Part shown: piece by piece, positions 34,394-46,500 of the stretch
Position numbering within the stretch: the stretch's first letter is position 1
Layout: each line of letters opens with the position of its first letter
Assembly (NCBI GenBank): GCA_965153455.1
Contig: OZ234494.1
Coordinates: forward strand, 744,001 to 808,000
Length of the DNA: 64,000 nucleotides
From: Sphagnum compactum
Taxonomy: Eukaryota > Bryophyta > Sphagnopsida > Sphagnales
Reading direction: 5' to 3'
Notes under the pieces: model-generated
Database searches by the model: none
The model's input: only the letters and a program-made list of their open reading frames with translations
What the model was told of the DNA's origin: nothing
Program-made: the position numbers and the translations under genes

Positions 34394-36337
34394 CCGCCCT
34401 CTTTGCTTCATTGTGTTGTCGCTTTGATTATTTTTCTTTTTCCGGCTTGGTCCTCGTTTGTTCTAGAGGTGGAAGTAGTTCCATTTTGTTTCCTTTAACA
34501 ATAGCTAAGCTTTTTGCCCTTCCCCGCTTCACTTCACCAGGTGTCGCCTTTTTTCCAAAAGCATCTAACCGGTTCGTGAAGCATCTAGCCAGTTCTCAGA
34601 GTACTCCTATAACAAGAATGAACAGATTGATCTTTCTCGGCATGCTGATAGATAGATGATTTTGGGGTAAAAGAATGATGCAGATCAACAGAAAGAAGGT
34701 CATAATAAGTCACCACAAGATAACCAGAAGACAAACCAGACCACAGAAACTTCACAAGATGCTGGAACTCTTCCAGATGGAGGCGAGGATGATGTAGCAG
34801 GGGCCACTACTAAAGAGGAAAATCCAGCATCACAAGAAAGAGATTGTGGGGGCGATCCTCTCCTTGCAAAACTGAAGACAGCTGGTGAGGGTGAGTTTCG
34901 ATGAATAGAATTTGATTATTTCTATTCACTGTCACATGATTCATGATATTGGTTTTCACATGGAATGTCATGTTGTTGCATGTTTTTACAAAGTCTAGAG
35001 TTGTTTTAAGATTAGCATTTGAGACAAATCCTGTTCTTGATGATCGATGCAGGCAACCATGATTGGACACTGACAGTGACAAACACTGGTAAGGATGAAC
35101 TGAAAGTCAAAGTGGTAGCAGAATCACTCAAAGCAAATCCAGCTGAGCTCTCACTCAAGACTGGAGAAGAATATAAGGTAGGTTCAAGCAGAACTCAGAT
35201 TATCAGGTCTTCCAGCAGATCTTCCAGTTCAGGTCTTTTGTGTTGGAATTATGAGGCAAACCAAAACCTATTGTGTGTTTGCATGACAATGCGACTTATT
35301 CTCTTTTTGTGCTCTTATGCTTTCCCCGTCTTTGACACTATGTTGGAAGGATTGGGTGGCTTTTTTGTGACTTAATTCTCTTTTTGTGCTCTTGTGCAGT
35401 CCCTGTCTTTGATACTATTTTTGAAGGATTGGGTGGATGAAGGAATGAGATCAGTAACATACTTAGATGATAGCACAAGAGGAGGCTGTCCTAGATCAGC
35501 AAGCAAGCAAGAGAGTATGCTCTTGAGATTCAAGATTCTTCTTTTGTGTCATGACTGTGATACTACATCATCTTCTTTTGCAGGTTGCTATTACTGTGGT
35601 CGATAATGGGATAAAAATTGCAGACAAAATCAACATAACTTGGGGTGCAGGTTATTGCCAGATCAATGTGCCTGAAAATAGTTTTGCATCGTCCCAACTG
35701 CAGAGCTCCGCATACTTGAATTTTATTCCTGTAACAAGGACTGGCTTCATACTGTTTGGAAGCACCATTCTGTTTGTGGCAATCCTAGGTATGAAATGTT
35801 CTAATGGTGGGTTGTTCCTTTTTTTTTCACAAGGTGTAGGTTCATCTCTTTACAAAAGGATGTTTTTGGTGACCTGTGTTGTATGTCTACATGTTCATGA
35901 CAGTAGTGTATATTCACAAGCACTGAGCCGTTTTCTGTCCAGCCATTGTTCTGTCTCCTGGGATTAGTCTAGTCCTTTCAATCCTGATTTGGTTTGAGGT
36001 CTTTCAATGGTTACACCCTTTTTGTCTGTTTGATGGTTTGGTAGGCGTTGCGGGTATATGGGGATGTGTCTCACGGCGTGCACGAGCACGGTGGCCTGGT
36101 GCGGGTAGTGTCAAGTACCAAGAGCTGGAAATGAGCATACCAACTATTGATTCCTCAAAGAAGGATACTGAGGATGGCCCTCTATCAGCTGAAGGATGGG
36201 ATGAAATCTGGGAAGATGATGAGTGGGAGGACACTGAAGCGGTCAGGTCCTCATCTAGTCTGCAGACCTTGTCTTCACAGGGGCTTAATGTTCGACGTGC
36301 AAACAAGGATGGATGGGACAGTGCATGGGATGGTTAG
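33925..36337 (+). CDS. DUF7356-like plant type I membrane protein
   Basis: Uncharacterised plant family; no biochemical role is known to me. Exons 33925..34338, 34674..34890, 35053..35177, 35584..35788 and 36045..36337 give 417 aa. The start provides a signal peptide (GAPFVILLVLVLFY) followed by eight cysteines in a row from a TGT/TGC run. A charged, Gln/Glu-rich linker follows. The conserved lumenal or extracellular domain is WTLTVTNTGKDELKVKVVAE to ITWGAGYCQINVPENS. Then comes one membrane helix (GFILFGSTILFVAILG) and a cytosolic tail ending in WDEIWEDDEWEDTEA and RRANKDGWDSAWDG, the family's typical acidic Trp-rich end. The second exon's acceptor was chosen by frame and is the least sure boundary. 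Intron 1 holds a run of 37 C residues at 34355-34391. Confidence 0.8.
34355..34391 (+). repeat. Run of 37 C in intron 1 of the DUF7356-like gene
   Basis: An uninterrupted C homopolymer lies 17 bp after the probable donor site. It creates a false poly-proline reading frame on the plus strand. Together with the G runs at 18410-18432 and 55239-55257 it is one of three long G/C homopolymers in an otherwise AT-rich window; lengths may be affected by sequencing. Confidence 0.9.
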
Positions 36338-39300
36338 CCAGAGTTGTGGCCTTTCTGGTCTCTGTAACTAGGTTAAACACTCAGGTGTGGATTGAAACTA
36401 TTGGAGTTGGACAGATGAAGAGGGATTAGGAAATTGTATCCAGATGCTGTTCCTTGCCAAAGCTTTGTGGCCTTTTGCCCTATGTCAAGTCTTGAAGGAG
36501 ACTGCAGAGTAAGAGATCAACCACAGATCAGTTTCTATGGGCTTGTAGCCATAGTCCCCCTGTATGGAGCTAGCAAATAGAGGATATAAAATTAGAGAGA
36601 TAGGTATAGGATTACATGTTTATCAAAGATACTGCATGCTTATTGACCTTTCACATCCAGAAGTAATCATTAAGCTTGGAAGCATTTTCTCAGTTGCAGG
36701 CAGCTTGTCATCTCTCAAAACGTTCTCTTCAATTGTCAGCCTCTGACATGGTAGTTTTTATGACCATGTGAAGGTATGCCACTATATGCTTGTTTGTTGG
36801 AGTGTCTACAGTATAGGAACAGGCCATGTGTACCTGCACACATTTGCCTAGTCCTTCATTTGTGTGGTACAATGAAAGAAATGGATGTGAGGATTTCTCT
36901 TCTGTCAATTTCAAGTACTGCATGTGTGCGAGAGTACGACATGGACACATGGATAAGTCTGCAGAAGAGAAAGGGAGAGAATTCCTTGGTGTCAATATTT
37001 TTATTCTGGTGTGATGGCGACAGGAGACTCCCCAGTGATGAGGAAGGAGTGGATACCATGGAGTGTACCCTAGTTCATTTGAACATAGAAGGTTCCTTAG
37101 GTCTGTTAATGTGACTTCTTTTCTGCAGTCTTGGGTTTGCCAAATTCGACTGTGGTGTTTCCTGGAACAGTGCAGGTAGTTTGGTGTGCTCCAAGTTTTG
37201 GTGCTCATGCAGGTGTTGTGACAATCAGGGCAAGCCAGGGAATTGGTAAATACTTTGCACCTATTTGTTTGTAAGTCTTGCAACTGCTGTACAAGTGACA
37301 GCTGTTATTGTGTTGTTCTCACTTATCAATTAGTTTTGAGGGCAGGTGATGCTTGGGTACTTAGGACACACATAGTTGATGCTAGTGGATCTACTTGTTG
37401 GACTCCATGCAGTATCAAACTGTGTGTCATTGGACTGATTGCTACGTATAGGGGGAAGCACTTGCACAGGGGTATGTGTGTCTGGAAGTGAAGCTCATTG
37501 TCAGCGTGAAGTGAAAGCAAGTTGGAATCCATCAGAGCAGAATTAGCATGTAGCTGGGTGGTTGCACAATTTTGTTTCAGTCCAGGAAAGATCCAGGTGA
37601 CATAATCAATGCTGTGGATCCCAATTGGTCATCCTCTAATTTTTCTACTGGACTCATCAGAATGTTTTATGTTCCCTCTTGTTTTAACTTTTTGAACCAC
37701 GTGATTGTTGGCACTGCTTGGCTGCTTTGTGGGTGAATTTCAAAGTGTGTCCATGGGCTTGATGATATTCTTCAGTAAGCAATGCTTGGAGCAACTTGGA
37801 ATGTATTTCTGGTGCATGTGGTCAATTGGTTCTAATTTTTTGATGAGGGAAAGCTGGGGCAGTGAATTTGTATTTTAGGGCTTGGGGCAGATTAACAGGC
37901 TTAAAGACACCCCACATTGAGAGCTGATGAAGTCAGTGGGGGAGTCATGGCAGCTTGTTACTGCTATTTATGATGAAGGTGATTGTCTCACACTTTGTGA
38001 TTGACATTCATAAGGTAATGACCACACCCATTCTTGTTGTGTTGGTTTTGGTTTTGCTGGAATTTTCTCTGCAATCTCATAGACATACTTTTATATCTGA
38101 AAGGTTCCAGATAGCTCAAAGTTTTTTGTAATCACGTGGACAGAGGCTGATGAGGTTTCTGTCTTTCCCAACTTGCACAGAATGTCTTGAACCAAGCAAT
38201 TTAGTTATTTCAATCACCAATTTGGCACTTGCATGATTTGAACCTGGACTGACATGCAGGTTCACCTCAAGCATGTGAGAGTGTACGAGGGTGGCTCAGG
38301 TAAGACCTGTTGTTTGAAAAGAGTGCTCGAAGACGGAAACAGTGAATGGCCGTGCAACAATGGTCTTGCTTGAGCTGGCCTTTGGCTATAGCCTTATTGC
38401 CTGTCTTATGTCAAGGATTTGGTAGTCCCTAGGTTTACCTGCAGATACACACAAATACTTCTAGACATCTTTCTTCTGTTGGTCCTTATGCTTATGCCCT
38501 AGACAAATTGCAGTGTCTACAACACCAGTCACTGTTCTCATCTGAGTAGTCTACCTCATAGTTGGTGGTGCCTACATTGTCAAGAAGTTCTTGAACAAGC
38601 CTCCAGTGTGTTAGTATATCCTCTGATATAGGATCTACTGACAAAACTCATTTAGTTTGATGTGGTTGTGGACCAGTGCTGGCAGTTCAAATTGCAATCA
38701 AAGGCAGTGCTAATGGGGAAAGGTATTCAGGAGTGTTAAGTAATCAAAGGTTAGCAAGAAATGGCAGAAAAGTATAAAAAGCATGTCACGAGATATGAAG
38801 GGGCAATAGGAAACATATGGACAGTAGATAGTTTGCATTCTTCTGCTTCACACTTGTATGGGAACCTCTTTTGGACTAAATTTAAGGTGGGGTGTCTTTG
38901 AGCCCATGTTACTTCTTTTAATCTACTTGTTCCAGAGTACGTTTGGAGTTGTACAGCTTTTGTTCCAGATTCATTATCACCAGCTGACTGTGGGAATTGG
39001 GAATTGTTGTTTCCAAGTTCCTCCAACTATTTCACAATGATGATGGATATGGTTTGATAGGCTTGACTAAGGTTATGGCAAGATGGGGATCTAGGACAGC
39101 AAGTATATTAGAATGAACAAATATAATGAGACAAACTTCAAAAGGTGCTTCTTGGCAAGAAATCACAAACATAGGCCAGAGCAATGCAGGTTGTGCTCAG
39201 TTTATGAGATCTCAAAGTTGACAGGATTTAATGTGAGAGCAAGTCATTTCATTTGGGAATACTGCATTTGATAAAGGCTTGATGTTGGTGGATTCATTCA

Positions 39301-39427
39301 CTTGCTGTTGTAATTTGCAGGGTAATTGTCTTGGTCAACAATTGTGAACAAAACCGCCTCATGTAAAATACCATACAGGGGTAGAAATTTTGTCCTGAAA
39401 ACATAAGGATATTACCATTAGCACAAC
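36338..39427. other. Interval without a supported gene
   Basis: Follows the DUF7356-like stop codon. Short open frames occur on both strands, but none has a recognisable motif or splice-linked continuation. The first few hundred bases are likely 3' UTR. Confidence 0.4.
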
Positions 39428-41788
39428 ATGCCAGAAACTGAAGTTGATGCTGTCCCAGCTGAGGTGCAAGCGCCTGCTAAAAGTCCAATTGCAGAGGTAC
39501 AAGCTCCTGCTCAAAGCGCAATTGTGGAGGAGCATGAGGAAGCTGCACCAGTTCGCAAATTTCCTATAGATGCTGGATTGCAAAAGAAACTCCGACAAAA
39601 CTTCCCTTGGTTTGTTAAGAAAGGAGCCAAAAAGAAAACCGAGCTCCAAGAGAAGTTTGTGATTACAACCCATCAGCCTCTTTGAAACCTTGAGACCCAC
39701 ACCACCCATTTTTATCAAAAATTTCTTTGCAACACCCTCCCTGCTGACAATTTTTTTCTAGCTTGATAGTTTATGCTGCAAGTCAGGTTGAAAGCCATGT
39801 ATGCACTCAACCCATGTTGGATGAACCTGCTGAAAACTGTGTACGATCAGAGTCTCAATTCAGGATTTCTAACTTTTGTTCCATGAATCCTAATTCAGGA
39901 TTTCGAACTTTTGTTCCATGAATCCTAATTCAGGATTTCTAACTTTTTTCTCACAAATCTTGAACCTCAAAAGTGTATAGATGATGCAGGGATGTGGGAC
40001 CACTCTTAAGAACAGCGGGCCTAAATCCTTCAGAGGAGCAAATTGCAGAGATCACCCAGAATGTATGTATTCTGACTTTCATCATCTACTTATGTGGGTT
40101 GTTATTGAACCTTTTTTTTTGGGTTGATTGATGCTTATCATTGGCATGGGAAGGAAATTAGACTGTGTTGCTCCAAGTTTGGTAAAACCAGAAGTTGGAC
40201 AGCACTGATGATATCACTCCCAGTTCACAAATTCATATGAGTAAACCTCCTCCCACATAACAACCAAATTGTGTTGTTGCTGAATCATATTTTAATGATT
40301 TTCCTTGTAAGTGGATGTTTTGATTAAATTCTGAAAAACCATTATAGGCAAAAATTGATTTATCAGAGTGGCCACTGGTCTGCAGGCAAGGTCCAAGGAA
40401 CGGCCAACAGCAACAAAAGGATTTTTTGACTACGAGAATTTTGAACAAAAGGTTGCTGAGTACCTGATTTTGAACCCGGATGGGTTTGCTCGCCACCCAG
40501 TGGAGAAAATAATGGAAGCAATGAATGTGAGTTTTTCCACCACCTTTTTAATACATGTGACTGAAGAACCCATTTTGTTATTCTTTGTACAAAGTCTACC
40601 TCCATAGCATAATGCTACTAGCAATAGGAAAATTCCTGAGGGGGCTGGCATTCTAAATGAACCTTTTGAGTTGGGCATTTCAGACCAGTACTATGTGCAT
40701 GATAACATTACAACTACACATGGAGCCTAAGCTTTAAATTGTCTATGACACAAAATAGCAACAGTTTTGCACTAACCTTCAACCTGGAACTTGAGTGCTC
40801 ATCTGATATTGAACTCTGCAATTGAATGGTTTCATGTTTTTTTCTGGTTGGTTCATGTGAGCTGAAGTTTAGAGCTCCACAGACAAATGGACCCAATATC
40901 TTCCAAAAACTAGCATTCAAATCGCAATGTGAATGAAATAAGAAAACCCTATTTTTATCTCCTTCCAGAAGGCAGAAGGGGATCTCCGTTAGTAGATTCT
41001 CTTTACCCTCCAAAAACACACAGTTTTTCTCTAATCTGTTACATTGTGAAGGACACCCAAAGTCATTCATAGTAGCCTATAACCAATTTCATGTAGACAC
41101 TTACAATATTTCTGTGGGTCAATTTTGGAGTGCTTCCAGATATGTCTTGAAGGGAAGACTGAGGTTGATGCTGCAATATTCAAGGTACCCTTCCCAAATC
41201 CTCGTAGATGGGTTAGCAAGAATGCAATCTCCACAATCGTTTGGAGTGAATTGATTTCCAAAACAAGAAAGAAAAACCTCTGGAAAGCCAAATTAGGAAA
41301 GGATCTGATTTCCAAAAGGAGAAACTTTGCTTTCAGCAGCATGCTTTCTCAGAACACTGCAATATCAGCAATGCTAATTGGATACACTTTTCATTCCTGC
41401 TCTTCATTAAACTGTAAGATCTGTTTTATTTCTTGTCAATAGAGAATCAATTGAACATCACTTTGTGAGACTTTGCAAATTCAGCTATTCAAAAGTCTTT
41501 ATTTTAAGTTGACAGCCACAATTGTTTCACACCTGTAAAGAAAATTGGAATCAATGGAAAATGAGTGTGGTTAGTTTGTGTGGTTGGGTGTGACCTTGAG
41601 CTCAGAAAATGATGATGACAAAGGGCAATGCACCATTTACAGAGGCAGAAAGCACCAAAATGATGCAGGTTGCCAGAGACTTTGACACTGGGATGGTCTA
41701 CTGCAAGGAGTATGCTGCACTTCTGGCTCAAGATGGCATTCCCCTTCCACCTGATCCTTTAGAACCTTCTGATGAAAAATACCGCTGA
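39428..41788 (+). CDS. DRC8: DRC8 / EFCAB2-like axonemal EF-hand protein
   Basis: Dynein regulatory complex subunit 8 (Chlamydomonas FAP200, human EFCAB2) is a calmodulin-like part of the nexin link in motile axonemes. Exons 39428..39654, 39990..40062, 40386..40526, 41131..41184 and 41606..41788 join in frame to 225 aa. After a Pro/Ala/Glu-rich start, four degenerate EF-hand helices can be followed: LQKKLRQNFPWF, VGPLLRTAGLNPSEEQIAEI, GFFDYENFEQKVAEYLI and MTKGNAPFTEAESTKMMQVA, then DTGMVYCKEYAALLAQDG. These align position by position with the family order (VG..+R.LG..PTE.E, GF..YE.F, MT..GEPF..EE, I.YKDY). Most calcium ligands are missing, as is common in this subunit. A role in sperm flagella is inferred. 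Confidence 0.8.
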
Positions 41789-42750
41789 TCATGTTCTTAG
41801 AACTCTGTAAGCAGCAAATCTAAGCAAACTCTGTATGAGTTCGCTTAGATTTTCAATCACCCCACCCATCTCAATTTCAAGTTTCTCTTGAGATCCTTTT
41901 GAGACCTGTTAAAACACAATTCTTGGGCAGGTCAAGGTGAGAGCACTGCAAGAGTTAAGGTTTGTGAGGTTTGTGCACAAACTTCCCATAAGATTGAATA
42001 TAAACTTTTGGTAGAGGACTTGCGCAAAGAGGTTCTCAATTACATCATCTTTTATGTCTTATTTGCTTCTAGAAATTTCTTTGTTTTCCTTGTCAATGAT
42101 TTACCATTCTTGTACGCCTTTTAGGCACATCTTGGTGTCATCACATGTGGATTGATTTTGAAGGACAATTTTGACAGCAGCAAAGCTTGTGGCAGGACAT
42201 GAGAAATTGTGTTAAGGGGAGCTTGGTTTTTGAAATGCAACAAGATTGTGCAAGAGATGGTAACTTTGAAGGGTAGTAAGCAACAAGGTGAATTTGAAAT
42301 GCAACAAAGTTGTGGGACACTAAGAATTTTGAGGAGCAAACATGAAGAGGAAGGAGTGGCAAATAATGATAGCTGGTTGTCAAAGCACTTAAAAAGAGCT
42401 CTTAGCTTGTAGGACAAGGTGAAGAATGAAAGGGGGGCACCCATGTGTCCTCAACATCTCCTAGCTTGTGTAACACTTGCCTTTGAGGGTCAATGTGAGG
42501 CATCACTGAATAATAAAAAGGGGGTATCCTACCTATTCTATATGTCTATTTATATGTCACATACCCTTTGCTTTCCATGCTCTCACCAGGTCATTTGGAG
42601 TCACCACAATCAATCATTCCTTAGGCTGGTCAACCCATGTCCTCAAATGTGTAAGCCTCTATGTTGAGTTATCACAAATGGCTTGTTGAATCGCACTGAT
42701 CTTCTTCAGGAGCACTGATCTTCTTGAGGGGCCTCGTTGGAGGAAACCAG
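41789..42750. other. Interval without a supported gene
   Basis: Lies between the converging DRC8-like gene and the minus-strand locus. I see no exon with family resemblance; likely 3' UTR sequences and spacer. Confidence 0.4.
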
Positions 42751-43269
42751 TCAACGAAATTTGAAAGTGCATAGAAGGACCTCATCCTTGCAAAACTCAT
42801 CAATGTACTGCATAACAAAAGACCTGCCCTTGGAGCCATCCAACTGCTGCAGCACTTCGACATACTGCCATGTCTGCTGACTGCAATTTTTGATCATCCA
42901 ATCATGGAGATTTTTGCTTGTGTTGCAGTCCAAGGACATGCTGTAGCATTTTTAGAGTTTTCACAGTACTGGAGTGTGAACAATTTGTCCTCTCCTCTGC
43001 CTAGAATTCAATGTGAAGGAGCCCAACATCCCCATGACTAGCAAAACCCAGTGGTTTCTTGATAAACAAGGCACAAGGACAGTTCCATTGCTGTGGCCCC
43101 TTGGAAAATACATAGCTGCAGTCTTCTGCCAGTTGATTCTAGAACTGCATGGCAAGAAAATCATGTGCTGGATGATACATACTACAGCACGTGATTTTCT
43201 TTCCATGCATTTAGATCTGGCATCAACTGCATGGAAGCTCCAGCTCCAATAGTGAAATCCAGACCACAC
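42751..43269 (-). pseudogene. Decayed Ulp1-like (C48) cysteine protease fragment
   Basis: On the minus strand, two pieces resemble the core of a Ulp1/SENP-type protease. The first (42961-43269) ends with NGTVLVPCLSRNHWVLLVM, like the catalytic-His motif HW.L.V. The second (42751-42939) has DCNTSKNLHDWMI and WQYVEVLQQLDGSKGRSFVM, like the W...V..QQ.DG.SCG.FV block, but the catalytic Cys position is not SCG. The pieces lie in different frames with stops between them. An upstream protein-like frame at 43182-43583 may belong to it. It sits 3' of the Cys/His-cluster gene and could be its lost C-terminus or an independent transposon remnant. The match is by eye and short. Confidence 0.4.
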
Positions 43270-43579
43270 ACAATATAGGGAAGAGTCTTTGGTTTAGTGC
43301 ATGACCATGTTTTGCAAGGACCACCTTGCAAATTTGTGTCTCCTTCTGGGTCTGGATACAGTGCCCCTGGCTGCAGGATGTGCCACTCCAGTATCTGAAT
43401 ATGCTTCTCTGTACTTGGCATAACAGGGCTGTGCATAGGTACCTCAACAGGTGGTCTTGCATGTCCTTCCTCATGAAGTGGGACAGTCTGAGAGTCCTTG
43501 AACATGTCCATAAAGTTCCCAACAGGAGTCAAGGACCACTCTGGCAGGATAGAAAATACACCTAGAACCATTTCTTGTG

Positions 43580-46500
43580 TCACACTTGCGATATTACATT
43601 TGTGACATCAGTAACAGCAGCAGGAACAGCACCTCCTTCTATAGAGTCTGCTGCCTCGCATACTGCAGATGTAGGAGGAGGCTGAGTGGCCAGAACTGAG
43701 CGTGCAAAGTCAGCAGTAGCAGTATGGAACCCCCGGAGGGCTTCTATTAGCTTGACCTTGAGGTCCTTGTTATAATCTGCAAAGAAATTTTGTCAATGTG
43801 AGAATTCACTACAATGTACTGCAGAACAAGTACAGAAGGTGTTGGTGGTATGGAAAAGGATCTTACCTGCGGATTGGGGGAATATCCAGCCCATGTCCAA
43901 GCTCTCCCTCATCCGCAGTACATCATAGAACACAGCAGTAGCCTCTTGCTTGCGCCCAACTTCATTTGGTCCCTCTACAGGTCTGAACCAAAGTAGTTCC
44001 AGCTCAATCCTCCGTCCCATCTTCACCATATCAACAACACCACGACAGAATGATCTCACCAGCCAACTCCATGTTAGATCTATGATATTTTCTTGAGATG
44101 ATAACTGATATCCCAGCAAGCCCAGAAGATCTTTCCTGATGCCATCAGCAATGTCATCATTCATGTCCATGTGGGGGAAGTAAAGGAAGCCCATGTCTAT
44201 GAGGTTTTCTACTGCTATTGTAAAGCGAACTGACTCACTCTGGTTCAGCAGTACATGAACAATTTTTTGTTTTGATAGGCCTCTAAAAGGGCAGCACAGT
44301 GGTACCAAATGTCCTACTCTACCAAATTGAAAGAGCTTCAGTGCTCTGACCAAGGGAGGACAAGGGATATCTTCAGATGCAGTGACATCACAAGACTCAA
44401 CTAAGGCCAGCAGCTCTTCAGATGTGTGCTGCCAAGGTGCACTTGGAGTCCACTTAAGACTGGGCCCTGAAGTAATGCGATTCATCTTGAGGAATTGAAA
44501 CAGTGGCGACCAACCCCAATCGTTACTCTCCTTCTTCATGCATTCAGCCTTATCCCACTTCTCCAATTCCTTTTGGACAAAATCGTCCTGCTTGATGAGA
44601 ATGAGACGGTTTTTAGCTTCAATAGCAGCCCAATGCTCTCGCTGTTTGCCGAGAGCAGTTAAGTAAAGTTGAAATGCTTTGATCTCTTCTCCACGAGCCA
44701 TGGGATCTGCCTCCCCATTCTTCTTCTGAAATGCCTTGACTGTCTTTACAATGTATTGGTCATTATCAGTGCTTCCAGGGGCCTGCCAGAGAGACCATTA
44801 CATCATTGTATATCACACAAACCCTAATTTGTCATGCAAGACTGGAGGAAATATAGCAAATGAAATATGAAAACATGTTGAAAGCTTACCCCAACATCAG
44901 TGCGAAAGAGATACTGCCCATATGCCTTGAAAATACGTTCTGCAAGGATCTCCTGGCTTTGCAGACTAAGCATTGCCTCCATAGCTGCTTGAGGGTCCTT
45001 TAGAAGTTCAGAGTTTATGATCTCAGTGGTGTGTTCTGCAAGAAGGTAGAGTCCACTAGGAGGACAGTCCACTGAGGGAGACAAATCAGCACCATTACCC
45101 ACATTCAATGCCAACGGGAACTTCTTCTGGGCTGCTCTCCTGGCATTTGCCTCCAATTCCTCCCTAGTCTTGGGCAAGGAAAGCTCCATTTCTGGCAGAG
45201 CTCTATGAGGCTTCAGAGATGGGACAGTGGCTACAGGGTACGCTCCCTTACGGTCAGGTACTGCATGTGGAGGAAGTAATTTTGTCTTAGGGTGGTGAAT
45301 GGCACTCCTTTGCTGGGAAGGTCCTGCCAGAGAGGTCACTGCCTGTGGTTCTGCACACTGCATCTGTGTCATGTAAAGTTGAATAGAATTCTGCTCCTTT
45401 TCTCTTCGGGGTTTTTTCTGGTGTCCTGGAGTATCATCAAAGTCAATGTCCGTCTCACTATCCACCAATGGAGACAATACCACAGTACCCTTGGCCTCCA
45501 TGTCATCCTTCCTCCTGCTCTTCACCTCCTTCTTTATCCGCTCCTTCTGCTTCTCTGATTTCCCTTTGTTTATGTGGAGGACCTTGAAGTCCTGTCCCTG
45601 TGTTGCTGCACCATTATCATCCTCAGGTGGTGGTGGAGGCAACACAGGGTAGGTCAACTTGTGTTTCTCAAACACAGCTTTGATCTCCTTCTTGTCACAG
45701 AATGGGTACATTTTGAGGTACTGTCCACTTCCAGGAGGTCGTTTTGGGCACTCGTTCTTAATCCTATGGTAGGAGAGTGTGGCCTTGTCCTTAAAATCTT
45801 CCTCGCAGTACATGCAAAAGAAGGGGATCCTAGAGGTCCATCCAAGCTGACTCCTTCTACAGAACTGGTGCACCTCTATAATCAGATACTCAAATTCTGA
45901 CTCAGTAAAATATCCCTCAAAAGGGCCTTGCCTGCATTGTTTGAATGTGCATTTCCGAACTCGCTCTCTGCCATCCTTGCCTGCCAGTACCTGTTGCATA
46001 GTACTCTAAACCTTAAGGTGGGATATTGGTTTTAGTGCTAAACCATAATACCCTAAACCCCAGCAGCTGTAAATCATGGCAGTCTTGCCTCTCTTTACTG
46101 AAACAGGACCACATGTGCAACCTCAAGCTTGAAAATTATGTTGTACCCTAGACCCCAATGCATTAACCCCAGCAAGCAGTTGTAATCATCCTGTGTCCTG
46201 TGTGTTTCCCGCAAAACCTGGACATCTGCAACTTCTACGATGCTGAAATGTAGACCAAGTCTGTTCGTGCTATAACCAGGACGTCTGCAACTTCTACCAT
46301 GATGAAACCTAGACCAAGTACCTTGAAAAGTAAACCCTAAAATCTCCAAAACCTTGATACCACCCTACCCAGAACACCAATTTTGCAGAGGAAATGAGAG
46401 AAAAGGCAGGGTATTGAGAACTCGCCCCTTCAACCCAGCCTGGTGGTGAAGTCTTCATCAGTAGAAGTTGCTGTGACGTCAAAGCCCTAGTGTCCAGAAT

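Noticed and set aside
34338-34659. Extension of DUF7356-like exon 1 through a poly-proline run
   Set aside because: The run comes from a C homopolymer after a good donor; the extended frame loses the family match.
45292-45900. Plus-strand frames opposite the Cys/His-protein gene
   Set aside because: They are antisense shadows of the strongly supported minus-strand exon at 44890-46005.
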